Shown: positions 1 through 8,964, counted from the first letter of the stretch. The stretch: DNA of 30,699 bases from Bacteroidales bacterium (GCA_017429205.1 JAFRPH010000036.1:1-30699), one strand, 5' to 3'. Numbers and translations: made by a program. The notes: a model not told the origin generated them from the sequence alone.

Positions 1-3000
1 CGCCGTCAGCGGAAGCCACTTTCAGCTCCTTCGTGCTGATCTTGACTTCCAGTTCGCCGATGGTCTCGGACAGCGTGTAGTCCGTCTGGACCGCTGTGCC
101 GTCCCAGGTCAGGCTGTACGTGTTGTTGCTCTTGCCGACCTCCGTCTGGCTGCCCGTCACCGTGAACGTCGCGGTCTCGTTGTTCACGAAGCCGGAAATG
201 CTGCCGGCCGCCGTCAGCGCGGTGCCGTCGTATTCCTTTCTGTCGCTCGCCGTCTTGATCGTCAGCGTCGCGGGATTCACCGTCAGCGTGCCGACGGTGT
301 CATCGCCCTTCGTGTAGAAACCTTCGTTCTCCACCGTCCAGGTGAACGCGTTGTCCACGTCGTTCTCCGCCACGTGCGTGATCGTCGCCGCTTCCGCGGG
401 CGTGATCGTCAGCTTGTCGCCCGTGCTAAGCTCGAACTCAACCTGACCTTCGGTGCCTTCGATCGTCTCAGTACCGTAGGTCACCGTGTAGGTCTTGTTC
501 GTGTGCGCCGCGCCGTCGTAGGTCCATTCGCCGTCCGCGGAGGTCACCTTCAGCTCCTTCGTGCTCTTCGTGACTTCCAGCGTGCCCGGCACATAGCTGA
601 TGTCGTAGTTGTCCGGATTGGTGTTATCCTTCAGGGTGTGGCCCGTGATGGTATTCGGGCTGCTGCCCACGCGGATCTGGCTGCCTGTCACAGTGACGTC
701 GGCAAGGCCTTCGTCACCGACAAAGGCACCAGTGGTGATTTTGTACCCGTCATCGGTGAGTACAGTGCCGTCATATTCCTTCACGGCACTGTTGGCCGTC
801 AGCACAATGCTGACTGGCGTCACTTCGAGGGTGCCATCGTCCGTCGCATCCTCATAGTTGGGATTGGTCGCCTTAACGGTATAGGAAACCGTGCCCACGT
901 CCTTGACGGACGGGACAGCAGCGGTCCAGGTTGCACCGTTGTCGGTGGAGTACTGCAGCGTGGTGCCTTCGGTCACGCTGGGCGTCGCACCGCCGTTGTG
1001 CGCTTCGCCGTCGTAGGTGCCGCTGTAATCCACGGCCTCGACGGTCATGGTGGCCTTGTCGATGATCAGGACCACATCGTCTCTGTCGGACGCAGTGGTG
1101 ATCACATACCCGGCCGGGCTGCCGCTGAGGGTGGCGGTGACGGCAGCGGTATAGGTGCCCACATCCGTACCGCTGGCTGCGATGGGATCCACGACCGCGC
1201 CGTCCTGCACGGCGGTGATCGTCGCGGTAATGCCCTCAGGCAGGGTGTCCACGGCCTCGCCCGCCACCTTGTAGGTCACGGTATAGCCGGTATTGCTCTG
1301 CTCATTGCCGTTGTAGGTCTTCGTCTCACTGCTGCCGGTGACCTCGACCTCAACGTTGGCGTCCCAGACGGCATAGAGGAGCACAGAGGGACGCGAGTTC
1401 CCGGTGGCGCTCATCAGAGCCATGCCGGTATCGTAAGCCGTGCCGGCGGCAATGGAGATGCCGTCTCCGTCCGGAGAGGTATTCCAGCTGTTGAAGGTAT
1501 AGTTCTCCCGGGTCACCGTGCTGCCGGCACGGACCGTGTACGGGGTCGCCATGGTGGCGGTGTCGGAAGCTTCCACACCGTTCAGTTCGCCGCCGTTGGG
1601 ATCGTAGGTGACGGTGATCTCCCGGTCGGTGATGGTCAGTTTGCCGTTTACATACACCACGTCATAGTTGGTGTCCAGGGCCAGCTCTTCAATGTCGCTG
1701 TCCTTGGTGTGACCATAAGTGATCGCGAGGCCGGAAGGCACGATATCATCCGGATAGTCGCCGACCTCGGTCTGCTTTTCGGTGGTGAGGGTCAGCTCAG
1801 TCAGGGTATCGGTCTCCGCAAGACCTTCCACGGTAAACAGGTCATTGTCGGGCGCAGTATAAGTGCCGCCCTCGCCCTGCTCGCTGCCGTTGTACAGGTA
1901 GGTCTGGTCAACAGCGGTAACGGTGAGGGTAGCCTTTGTAACCTCCAGCTTGCCGTTCTGCCAAGAAAATATGTAGTTGCTTTCCTTGGCAGTGGCGTTC
2001 TGCCAGTCAAGCTCCACATCGTTATAGATCTCGCCCACATCAGTGCGGGAGGCGACAGCGGTGACCGGCAGCGTTTCACCGTTGGCCAGGCCTTCGATCC
2101 TGCAACCCGTCGCGGTCAGGGGTGTGCCGTCATAGACCTTTTCCGCACCGTCGGAATAAATCGTCAAAGTGGCTGGGGTGATGTTCACATAACCGTCCGT
2201 CACCTGGAAGGTGGGGTTGAAGTTCTTGGTCGCAGTGCTGATCTTTTTGACAAACAGACCCTGCAGCACCAGATCATTGTGTCCGACATCCGTGCGGCTC
2301 ACGGAGCTCACGGTGCCATTGAACTGGATGTAGCTCGGCTTAAAGAGGGGGCTGGAGATGCTGGTCACGGAATAGCCGGCGGTGTGGACCGCGCCGTCAT
2401 AGGTTGTATCCACTTTATCGCCGTCGATGACGACCAGAACGTCCAGCGGTGTGATTTCCACGTGACCGGACACGTAGGTGAACTTGTAGTAGCCTGCGGA
2501 AGCTCCGCTGATCACTGGGTTCTTAGGCTTCATAGCCGTAGTGCCGACTGTTTTGCGGCCGGTGGCATTGGTGAACTCGATCCCGGTCAGGGTATGCCCG
2601 TCCTGCAGACCGGTCACTACAACGTCGCCCACACCTTCCAGCTTGAGATACTCATTATCGTAGACTTTGGTCTTCTCCACGCCCTCGATGCGAAGCGTTT
2701 TCTGGAAGTAAACATTCACTTCGTAGGTCTTGGCCTGCGTAAGCTTTATGCTCTTTTTGGTGCCGGAAACTCCATCGATCTCGGAGCGCTTGAAACTCCA
2801 GCCGCTGAAGCCGGTCACACCGAAACTCACCGTTCCGTTGAGCTTGCCGGACACGGTCTTTGAGTCGCGGATCGGATTGCCGTCCATGTCCAGATAGTGG
2901 ATCAAGACCTCGGCAGTCCGGTAATTGTTATAGTAGATGGTGATGGTGTTGTCGCCGGAAGTCATGACGTGTTCCACAACCTCGGCTTCGGGGTGATATT

Positions 3001-6000
3001 CCGCCGCCAGCTGCTCAGCCGATGCGCCGTTGGCCTCCATATAGGCCTTGTCCACCGGCTTCGCCACGGCCTTCACGGAGATGGTGCTGCCGTCCACCGT
3101 ATAGGTATCCGAAGGCGCCACCGGAATCGTGGTTCCGGCGATCATATAATTGACGGTGTAGGTCATGTCGTGGGGCTTTACGGTGTAGTAGAAGATAATG
3201 ATGTTTTCATCGTCATTGGAGGTGAGGATCAGCGATTTGGTGCTGGCATCCGGCTTATAGCCAGTGATCGCGATGGCTTTTTCCGTTACTTCGTCACCGA
3301 CGGCATAGGTACGGGCGTCCACGGTGCGGTCATCGGAGAGCGAGGAAGTCGTTCCTTCATAATAATAGTGCACCGTATAGCTCAGCGGCACCGGGCTCCA
3401 CACGGCGTAGACCGTGACGTCATCCGTCAACGGCTTGCTGAAATCGTAGCGGGCCGTTCCGTTCGCGTCGGTATACCAGCCGGTGAAGACATAGCCGTCC
3501 CGCGTGGGCGTCTGATTGTTTTCCTGCTTGTGGCCGTAGGGGATCTCCTCGACAGTCACCGGGGCCGTGGCGCCGTTCAGCTCACCGCCGTTGGGGTCAA
3601 AGGTGAAGGTGTATGTCGGCATGGTGAAATCGCCGTAGAGCACCAGGCCTGTGGGCATCTTCGTGCCGCCGCCGTAAGCGCTGGTGTGCTCGGCGTCCGT
3701 GAACCACCCGCGCCAGGTCGCGCCTTCCACGGGAGCTTCGGGAATGTTGTTGGTCAGATATCCGCTGATGCTGGCATTCAGCGTCACCTGCTGGGTGCTG
3801 ATCAGCGATCCGTCATAGTTGTAGAAGGTCAGCGGATAGGCATGGGCGTTGTAATAGAAGTCCGCGGTCATCGTGCCGTTGGGTGCACTGTCTGTCAGCG
3901 ACTGCGCTCCGTCTGAGCGCACCCAACCGCCCTTGTCATATCCGGCATAATCCGGATAGTCCGTATTGTACAGGTAATTGTAATGGACGGTGACGCTCTT
4001 GAACAGGCCATAGGTGCGGCCGTTGTAGGTCTTGGTCTGGCTTCCGTCGTAATTCTCGAACCAGTAGTTCAGGACCTGTGTCTTGGTTGTGGTATAATAC
4101 CAGTGGTAAACGGTCTTGTTGCCCGAAGGCATGATATCCAGGCTGGTGAATTTCTCATCATTGTTGGTACTGGAGAAGTTCCAGCACCAGTCCGGATGCG
4201 GCTGGTTGAAGGTCTCATACCACTGCGCACTGATGTCTGCTCCATACTTGGCGGTCAGCGTGGCATAGCCGCGGCCGGTGTGCCATGTGGAATGCGCCCT
4301 GCCCCGCCAGTCGACATAGTAATCCTCATAGCCGCTACCGTTCCAAGTGATTGTATACACGTTGCGGGTGTATTTGACAACGATCACCGTACTGCCGTCC
4401 GCCTTGATTGTCTCGGTGGTGGACTCCTTGAAGGTGAAATTGGTCTTGTCAAGCCTGTTTTGGCCTGTGGTCGGGGCATAGTTATTGGCCTGAGCCGCAG
4501 TCAGGGTCACTTCGGTGCCGGTTGCAGCCTGCTGCGTAACCGTAGCCAGGAAAGAATACCCGTCATCGTCCGCGTTCTCGATCATGTATACGATGGAATA
4601 ATTGACGTTCGCGGGAGTCCACTTGGCATAGACCGTCGTGTTCTTTTTCAGGGTAACGCTGTTGCCTGCCCTCTGCGTGCAGTCGGCATCCAGGTACCAG
4701 CCGCCGAACGTGTAACCGGCACGGTTAACCGTGGCGGGCAGCGTCACAGCCGTATCATAAGGATGCGTCACAGCTGCGATATAATCGCCGCCGGCGGTAT
4801 CATAGGTCAGGGTAAAATCCTTGCGTGTATAACGAACCTGCAGGACGGTACCGTCCTCATCGACCACCTGGTTGTCGGCGCTCTCAAAGTCCGCGTAGGT
4901 GTACTCCTTGACCGGCGGCGCGATATAGCTGTGCTTCACGCCGAAACCGTCCACCTCTTCGATCAGATCATACCCGCTGCCGTTGATCTTCTTCAGCATA
5001 TAATCGATCTTGTAGGTGACGGTGTAGGGGACGAATTTCACGGCCTTGCTGACCGTGACCATGGTTACGCCGGGATCCGCTGCGGCGATGGCCGCGTCGA
5101 GATCCGCCTCGGTGATAACCAGCTGGAGGATTTCGGGATAGTAGATCTGCTTGGCCGCGTCGGGCTCGGTCTCCTCGTCGACCTTGGTGGACGGCGGCAC
5201 TTCGATGGTGATGGGCAGATTATTCCGCTCGAACTGTTCGATGGTGGCATCAAACTCGTGGTCTTCTCCCTGAGCATTCACATAGTAGAAGGAGGCCCTT
5301 ACCTGGAAGACGCGCACTTCCTCAAAGTGGGCGGTCGCGGTGAAACTCTCGTTCACCACGGTGTCCTGCGTCACCTGTTCGCTCCCGTTGAACCAGCCCA
5401 CAAAGCGGTAACCGCTCTTGAAGGGGTTCTCCGGCAGCGCGCCGAGGGGCGATCCGGCGCCCACAAAGCGCTCTTCCGCGTAGTCCGTGCCTTCCACGAC
5501 AAAGGTGACCACCACGTCGTTGGTGAACCGCGCATAGGCCGTGATCGGCGCAGTGACCCGGGTATCTGCAGTGATCTGCGTGCTGCCGTCAAACCAGCCG
5601 GCAAAGTCCGCGCCAGTCCGGTCCGGATCAGCGGGCAGAAGACCGCCGATCAGCTCGTTGGCGGCGAAATAATCTGATGCGACCACCGTCACCTCGTCCC
5701 CGTTGACGATGATGAAGCGCACAAGGTAGGCTGTATTGTAGCTGGAATACAGCGTCACATCCCCTGTCGGCGTGTAGGGGAAGGTCACCTGCTCGCCGTT
5801 CAGCAGCCACGCGACAAACTGACCGTCGTCCTTCTCAGGTGCGGTCGGCGCTTCGGTGATTGCACTGCCGGCAGCGACCTGCAGCACGTCGACCACGTCT
5901 TCACCGTCCATGAAGGTCGCGGTATAGGTGCTCGCCGCCCTCAGCGGTTGAGACCAGATCGTATCCGCGATCGCTGACACGGGCAGGACCTGGAAGAGCA

Positions 6001-6070
6001 TGGCCAGCGCCAGCACCCAGGCAAAGACTCTCTTGTTCTCGGAATAGCGCGTTGTATTCATAACTTGCAT
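1..6070 (-). CDS. Giant secreted/surface protein with InlB-type, MucBP-like and MBG repeats (3' end outside window)
   Basis: Reading leftwards from an ATG at 6070, the frame stays open to the window edge, giving at least 2,023 residues. Residues 1-35 are a signal peptide (basic start, core around WVLALAMLFQVLPVSA, likely cut after AIA). Residues about 48-230 hold InlB/Listeria-Bacteroides-like repeats (GWFDGS, GWFNGS), with more at GWYLDAD and in a DPNGGELNGA...GWYTDANG...YAVW unit. Three MucBP-like units follow (VHYYYEG, YTVNYMIAG, VLIHYLDMDGNPI). From about residue 1124 there are nine MBG-type modules marked by VYDG/TYDG/EYDG starts, interrupted by one more InlB-type unit. The family is known from Gram-positive adhesins; the ligand cannot be told. 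AGGAGG ends 4 nt before this ATG and 13 nt before an in-frame ATG at 6061, so either start is possible. The gene lies 82 nt behind the upstream secreted-protein gene with no clear promoter between, so an operon is likely. No cell-wall anchor is visible because the C-terminus is missing. Confidence 0.9.
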   Translation of the reverse strand, partial: MQVMNTTRYSENKRVFAWVLALAMLFQVLPVSAIADTIWSQPLRAASTYTATFMDGEDVVDVLQVAAGSAITEAPTAPEKDDGQFVAWLLNGEQVTFPYTPTGDVTLYSSYNTAYLVRFIIVNGDEVTVVASDYFAANELIGGLLPADPDRTGADFAGWFDGSTQITADTRVTAPITAYARFTNDVVVTFVVEGTDYAEERFVGAGSPLGALPENPFKSGYRFVGWFNGSEQVTQDTVVNESFTATAHFEEVRVFQVRASFYYVNAQGEDHEFDATIEQFERNNLPITIEVPPSTKVDEETEPDAAKQIYYPEILQLVITEADLDAAIAAADPGVTMVTVSKAVKFVPYTVTYKIDYMLKKINGSGYDLIEEVDGFGVKHSYIAPPVKEYTYADFESADNQVVDEDGTVLQVRYTRKDFTLTYDTAGGDYIAAVTHPYDTAVTLPATVNRAGYTFGGWYLDADCTQRAGNSVTLKKNTTVYAKWTPANVNYSIVYMIENADDDGYSFLATVTQQAATGTEVTLTAAQANNYAPTTGQNRLDKTNFTFKESTTETIKADGSTVIVVKYTRNVYTITWNGSGYEDYYVDWRGRAHSTWHTGRGYATLTAKYGADISAQWYETFNQPHPDWCWNFSSTNNDEKFTSLDIMPSGNKTVYHWYYTTTKTQVLNYWFENYDGSQTKTYNGRTYGLFKSVTVHYNYLYNTDYPDYAGYDKGGWVRSDGAQSLTDSAPNGTMTADFYYNAHAYPLTFYNYDGSLISTQQVTLNASISGYLTNNIPEAPVEGATWRGWFTDAEHTSAYGGGTKMPTGLVLYGDFTMPTYTFTFDPNGGELNGATAPVTVEEIPYGHKQENNQTPTRDGYVFTGWYTDANGTARYDFSKPLTDDVTVYAVWSPVPLSYTVHYYYEGTTSSLSDDRTVDARTYAVGDEVTEKAIAITGYKPDASTKSLILTSNDDENIIIFYYTVKPHDMTYTVNYMIAGTTIPVAPSDTYTVDGSTISVKAVAKPVDKAYMEANGASAEQLAAEYHPEAEVVEHVMTSGDNTITIYYNNYRTAEVLIHYLDMDGNPIRDSKTVSGKLNGTVSFGVTGFSGWSFKRSEIDGVSGTKKSIKLTQAKTYEVNVYFQKTLRIEGVEKTKVYDNEYLKLEGVGDVVVTGLQDGHTLTGIEFTNATGRKTVGTTAMKPKNPVISGASAGYYKFTYVSGHVEITPLDVLVVIDGDKVDTTYDGAVHTAGYSVTSISSPLFKPSYIQFNGTVSSVSRTDVGHNDLVLQGLFVKKISTATKNFNPTFQVTDGYVNITPATLTIYSDGAEKVYDGTPLTATGCRIEGLANGETLPVTAVASRTDVGEIYNDVELDWQNATAKESNYIFSWQNGKLEVTKATLTVTAVDQTYLYNGSEQGEGGTYTAPDNDLFTVEGLAETDTLTELTLTTEKQTEVGDYPDDIVPSGLAITYGHTKDSDIEELALDTNYDVVYVNGKLTITDREITVTYDPNGGELNGVEASDTATMATPYTVRAGSTVTRENYTFNSWNTSPDGDGISIAAGTAYDTGMALMSATGNSRPSVLLYAVWDANVEVEVTGSSETKTYNGNEQSNTGYTVTYKVAGEAVDTLPEGITATITAVQDGAVVDPIAASGTDVGTYTAAVTATLSGSPAGYVITTASDRDDVVLIIDKATMTVEAVDYSGTYDGEAHNGGATPSVTEGTTLQYSTDNGATWTAAVPSVKDVGTVSYTVKATNPNYEDATDDGTLEVTPVSIVLTANSAVKEYDGTVLTDDGYKITTGAFVGDEGLADVTVTGSQIRVGSSPNTITGHTLKDNTNPDNYDISYVPGTLEVTKSTKELKVTSADGEWTYDGAAHTNKTYTVTYGTETIEGTEGQVEFELSTGDKLTITPAEAATITHVAENDVDNAFTWTVENEGFYTKGDDTVGTLTVNPATLTIKTASDRKEYDGTALTAAGSISGFVNNETATFTVTGSQTEVGKSNNTYSLTWDGTAVQTDYTLSETIGELEVKISTKELKVASADG

Positions 6071-6152
6071 CCTTCCTCCTCGGGTACGGGGGAGAAAATC
6101 GGTTTCTGTCGACAGCCGTCAGGCCTGTGAAGCATCTGACTCCCGGCGGAGA

Positions 6153-7412
6153 TCAGTTGAACGTGACAGCCAGCTGCCAGTCCCAGGATAGGGATTCCCG
6201 GTCCGCCTGAAAGCTGTACGTGGCCTCCGTGGCGCCTTCCACCGGCTCAAAACCGCTGCCGGCATCGCGGTACCACTGGTAGGTGATCTCCGTGCAGTCC
6301 TCGAAGCCTTCCAGCCGGCTGGTCAGCACGACGGTCTCCCCTTCGCGCATCACGCTGCGGCGGGAAGAGAAGATCGTGACCTTCTTTTCGACGGCCGGGG
6401 CTTCCGCGGTCGCGGCGGGCTCCGCTTCGAGCTGCGGAAGATACGCGGCGATATCGGCCGCGTAGATGTAGCCCTCCTCGCCGTTCACGATCACGTGCGC
6501 CCAGTCGCCTTCCACGGCGAGCACGGTCACCTCGGCACCCTCGGGCAGAGAGGTAAAGATCGCACTCAGGCCGTCTGCGGCCTCACGGACATCGACCTCG
6601 TCGAAGGCCTCCTCGCTGCCGGCGCCGGTCAGGGTGATCGTCTCCCCCACGGCGGCCTCGGCGGTGAAGGCGAGCTCCGCTGCTTCCTCCCCGGCGGCGC
6701 TTTCGGGAAGCTCGGAGGTCACAGTTTCGGCAGGCTCGTCAGCGGACGTTTCCGCTTCTTCGGCGGCGTCGGCCTCGTCGGGCGTTTCCGCTTCCTCCGC
6801 AGCGTCAGCTTCGTCAGGTTCTACGGCTTCTTCGGCGGCATCGGCCTCGTCGGGCGCTTCCGCTTCCTCCGCGGCGTCAGGCTCATCAGCCGCCTCCGCC
6901 TCTTCGGCTTCTTCCTCAGCTGCGGTCAGGACAAAACTCCACACCCCGCTGTACACAACGGTGCCGCCCTCCGCCTCGATGCAGAAACGGTAATTCAGCG
7001 CAGCGGCCGCGACAGTCGCGGTGAATCGGATGGCATCGCCCGCGGCGTACTGCTTCCACGGGTCGGTATCGGCCGCGCCCTTCGCACGGGTCAGCCAGGT
7101 CACGGAATAACCCATGTTGGCGTCAAGCACCTGCGCCTTCAGCGTCACAATGCTGCCCTCCGTGATCTCGGGATCGCCGAGCAGGGCGATCTTCAGAATG
7201 CCTGCAAATCTGGGTGCGGCGGGTTTTTCCTCCGCCGGTTCTCCGGCCTCATCGGGCTGAGGCGCCTCTGCGTCCTCCCCCGCCTCCGCGACGGTCTCCG
7301 AGACCTCGGATTCGGGGAGAACCGCATCCTCCCCTTCCGCCAGCACAGCCGCAGGCAAAATGCCTGCCAGCAGCATCATGCTCAGCATCCATGCGATCAT
7401 CTTTTTCTTCAT
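6153..7412 (-). CDS. Secreted SH3/Ig-like domain protein with acidic Ala/Glu repeat linker
   Basis: 419 residues from the ATG at 7412. This start is chosen over one 18 codons upstream because GGAGGA lies 9 nt before it and the protein then begins with a clean signal peptide (MKKKMIAWMLSMMLLAGILP, likely cut after VLA, residue 25). Residues about 72-164 look like an Ig-like domain, 165-227 are a 12-residue acidic repeat (PDEADAAEEAE type), 270-325 resemble a bacterial SH3 domain (VTVLAVEGDWAHV...EEGYIYAADI), and 343-419 form a second Ig-like domain (TYQWYRDAGSGF...ATYSFQAD). SH3-like domains of this kind often bind cell wall or peptide; that role here is inference. There is no LPXTG motif or membrane segment after the signal peptide, so the protein is probably released or held by non-covalent contact. 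It precedes the giant adhesin gene on the same strand and probably shares its transcript. Confidence 0.82.
   Translation of the reverse strand: MKKKMIAWMLSMMLLAGILPAAVLAEGEDAVLPESEVSETVAEAGEDAEAPQPDEAGEPAEEKPAAPRFAGILKIALLGDPEITEGSIVTLKAQVLDANMGYSVTWLTRAKGAADTDPWKQYAAGDAIRFTATVAAAALNYRFCIEAEGGTVVYSGVWSFVLTAAEEEAEEAEAADEPDAAEEAEAPDEADAAEEAVEPDEADAAEEAETPDEADAAEEAETSADEPAETVTSELPESAAGEEAAELAFTAEAAVGETITLTGAGSEEAFDEVDVREAADGLSAIFTSLPEGAEVTVLAVEGDWAHVIVNGEEGYIYAADIAAYLPQLEAEPAATAEAPAVEKKVTIFSSRRSVMREGETVVLTSRLEGFEDCTEITYQWYRDAGSGFEPVEGATEATYSFQADRESLSWDWQLAVTFN
6732..6920 (-). repeat. 36-bp in-frame tandem repeats (acidic Ala/Glu/Asp linker)
   Basis: About five imperfect copies of a 36-bp unit encode the 12-residue motif PDEADAAEEAEA inside the secreted SH3/Ig protein. 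The unit is a multiple of three, so copy-number change would lengthen or shorten the linker without breaking the frame. The encoded segment is probably extended and disordered. Confidence 0.75.
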
Positions 7413-7573
7413 ACAGTCAGGTCCTCCGTTCTGGTTTGCGGCCGGATCGGCCAGGTTCTTAATCATTGCCGGAAGCCGCTTCCCGTATACGGCGGAAGCA
7501 GCTCATTTGTCTTGTTATCAGGTGCTGCCTATTTCTGTACGCAAACAGCGCGTGCACAGACTGCACCTGATTG

Positions 7574-7603
7574 ATTATAGCGAAAAATAACGCCTTGTGT
7601 CAA
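7574..7603 (-). promoter_or_regulatory. Sigma-70/SigA-type promoter for the secreted-protein operon
   Basis: On the minus strand there is a perfect TTGACA (7603-7598), an 18-nt spacer and a perfect TATAAT (7579-7574). Transcription would start near 7567, giving a leader of about 155 nt before the ATG at 7412. The -35 lies inside the loop side of the hairpin at 7586-7621. Confidence 0.8.
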
Positions 7604-7621
7604 TATTTCACAGGCGTTATT
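7582..7621 (-). terminator. Hairpin with T-run behind the partition operon; overlaps next promoter
   Basis: AATAACGCCT (7586-7595) pairs with AGGCGTTATT (7612-7621), extended by a GTG/CAC step after a one-base bulge. On the minus strand the stem is followed by TTTTTCG, which fits an intrinsic terminator for the partition operon ending at 7785. Because the TTGACA of the next promoter lies in the loop and stem, the same palindrome could instead be an operator. Confidence 0.55.
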
Positions 7622-7749
7622 CTGCAATTCAAGTTATTGAAGCGTTAATTTGCTATCCGTGTCATAACTGTCTAGCGAAAAACAGCAAAAATGACGAACG
7701 CCGTATTCGCATCAAGGCCGAATGTTCGACTTTTTGGGGATCGGAATAT

Positions 7750-7763
7750 GTGTGTATACACAC
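7750..7763. promoter_or_regulatory. Perfect 14-bp palindrome, centromere/operator-like site downstream of parA-RHH
   Basis: GTGTGTATACACAC is a perfect palindrome and is followed by a half-site TTGTGTAT (7764-7771). The same TGTGTATACACA core recurs several times upstream of parA (9011-9022, 9071-9084), so this is probably another binding site for the ribbon-helix-helix protein, placed on the far side of the operon. Confidence 0.6.
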
Positions 7764-7784
7764 TTGTGTATCCTTCGGACTGCT

Positions 7785-8114
7785 CTATTTCACAGCGGTT
7801 TCTAAGATACTCCCGATCATCTCGTTGACGCTGACGCCCTCGCGGTCGGCGCGTTCCCGGATCGCATCATATACCGAAGGCTTGAGGAGCAGCTGAAGCC
7901 GCCGGGTCTTCTTCTCGATGTACATGGGATTCATGCGGAAGCCGTCGGGCGGGAGTTGCGGCTTTTCGGGTGCGGACTGAGGCTTTGCGGGCCTCCCCTG
8001 CTTCGGTTTCGGCTCTTCCTCGCTCTGCTGCGGCGCCGAGGAGATGAATTGCATCGCCGGGTTGAACTGGGCGCTGCCCAGCTGCGCGCTGAAGGTCTTC
8101 TTCTTGTCAGCCAT
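7785..8114 (-). CDS. Ribbon-helix-helix centromere-binding protein (ParG/ParB-like of type Ib partition)
   Basis: 109 residues. Residues 1-65 are polar, rich in Pro, Gln and Lys and probably disordered; residues about 71-107 (RRLQLLLKPSVYDAIRERAD, then REGVSVNEMIGSILETAV) fit a ribbon-helix-helix fold of one strand and two helices, the DNA-binding fold of small partition partners such as ParG. The start codon overlaps the last 8 nt of parA, which points to translational coupling, and a GGGAGA lies 9 nt upstream. From family knowledge, such proteins dimerise, bind repeated sites at the centromere, stimulate ParA ATPase through a flexible N-terminal arm, and repress the par promoter. The TGTGTATA palindromes on both sides of the operon are the likely targets; that link is inferred. 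It could instead be a simple CopG-type regulator, but the parA linkage makes partition the better reading. Confidence 0.8.
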   Translation of the reverse strand: MADKKKTFSAQLGSAQFNPAMQFISSAPQQSEEEPKPKQGRPAKPQSAPEKPQLPPDGFRMNPMYIEKKTRRLQLLLKPSVYDAIRERADREGVSVNEMIGSILETAVK

Positions 8115-8880
8115 GCCTGCGTTCTCCCTTCAAAAACTCGTCCACAAAGTGCAGATAATCCGCCCCGACATTGCTGCGCGGCGCGTACGCATAGATATCC
8201 TGCTGCATGGCCTGCGATTCCTTGATCGCCGTGCCCTCACGGATCGTTGTCCTGAAGAGCGTGGTGCCGAGCTGGTCTGCCGTCTCGTCGAGTTTCTGTG
8301 CGATCTCGCGGCCGATGATCGCCCTTCCGTTGTAACGGGTCAGCAGGATGCCGGCGATGCGCAGATCCGGGTTGCAGTACTGGCGGACCGCCTGGATCGT
8401 CGCATTCAGCTGAAGGATCCCCTGGAGGGAGAAGATGTCCGCCTGGGCCGGCACAATGCAGCAGTTGCAGGCCGCGAGGGCATTGATGGTGAGGATGCCG
8501 AGCGCCGGCGGGGTGTCGATCACCGCATAGTCATAGCGATCCCCCAGTGCGGAGAGGGCTTCCTTCAGCCGGAACTCCTTGCCGATGGCGGTCAGGATCT
8601 GGTCCGCGCCCGAGAGCGTCGGCGATGAGGGGATCAGGTCCCCGCGCCTGCTCTCCAGAACAGCCTCCGCCGCCGTGCACTCCCCCGACAGCACCTGCAT
8701 GGCGCTCCGATCGCGCATGGTGTTGACTTCCAGCCCCAGCGCAAAGGACAGATTGGCCTGGGCGTCGAGGTCGACGAACAGCACTTTCTTTTTCCTGCGC
8801 ACCAGTCCGGCCCCCAGCGCCAGCGCCGTGGTCGATTTTCCGACGCCGCCCTTCTGGTTGATGATCGCAACGGTTTTCAT
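8107..8880 (-). CDS. parA: ParA-family partition ATPase
   Basis: 257 residues, counted from the ATG at 8880. A GTG two codons upstream (8886) is in frame, but AGGAGGAGG lies only 2 nt before it and 8 nt before the ATG, so the ATG is preferred. The deviant Walker A motif KGGVGKST is at residues 10-17, Walker A' FVDLDAQ at 35-41 and Walker B IDTPP at 121-125. The length and the lack of an N-terminal helix-turn-helix domain fit the small type Ib ParA class. These ATPases bind the nucleoid in the ATP form and move or space plasmid copies before division. The next gene overlaps it and encodes a ribbon-helix-helix partner. The promoter has an inverted TGTGTATA repeat across its -35, suggesting autoregulation. 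Confidence 0.95.
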   Translation of the reverse strand: MKTVAIINQKGGVGKSTTALALGAGLVRRKKKVLFVDLDAQANLSFALGLEVNTMRDRSAMQVLSGECTAAEAVLESRRGDLIPSSPTLSGADQILTAIGKEFRLKEALSALGDRYDYAVIDTPPALGILTINALAACNCCIVPAQADIFSLQGILQLNATIQAVRQYCNPDLRIAGILLTRYNGRAIIGREIAQKLDETADQLGTTLFRTTIREGTAIKESQAMQQDIYAYAPRSNVGADYLHFVDEFLKGERRHG

Positions 8881-8909
8881 TGGCACCGCCTCCTCCTGTG
8901 ATGAGACTG

Positions 8910-8938
8910 ATTATATCATACATTCCTGCGATTGTCCA
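8910..8938 (-). promoter_or_regulatory. Promoter of the parA operon
   Basis: Minus-strand TGGACA (8938-8933), 17-nt spacer, TATAAT (8915-8910). Transcription would start near 8903, leaving a leader of only about 22 nt that carries AGGAGGAGG. Confidence 0.75.
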
Positions 8939-8964
8939 TATACACATATATATTTGTGTATATG
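8937..8964. promoter_or_regulatory. Inverted-repeat operator at the parA promoter
   Basis: CATATACACA (8937-8946) and TGTGTATATG (8955-8964) form exact 10-bp arms around an 8-bp AT-only spacer. The left arm overlaps the -35 hexamer of parA, so a protein bound here would block transcription. The ribbon-helix-helix partner is the natural candidate. Confidence 0.65.

Larger units (their letters stand above)
7413..7784. other. Intergenic region: promoter, hairpin and one centromere-like palindrome
   Basis: No convincing gene lies here. The stretch is more AT-rich than its flanks. It holds the promoter of the secreted-protein gene (7574-7603), a hairpin overlapping that promoter (7586-7621), a 9-bp inverted repeat (7517-7525 with 7563-7571) near the predicted transcript start, and a 14-bp perfect palindrome (7750-7763) just downstream of the partition operon. 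Confidence 0.7.

Noticed and set aside
374..5677. Three long plus-strand open frames (374-2863, 2897-3916, 3983-5677)
   Set aside because: They are codon-aligned shadows of the minus-strand MBG protein, whose translation shows a signal peptide and clear repeats. The shadows show none.
6495..7574. A 359-residue plus-strand open frame
   Set aside because: It mirrors the secreted SH3/Ig protein on the minus strand, including its repeats, and runs through that gene's promoter region.
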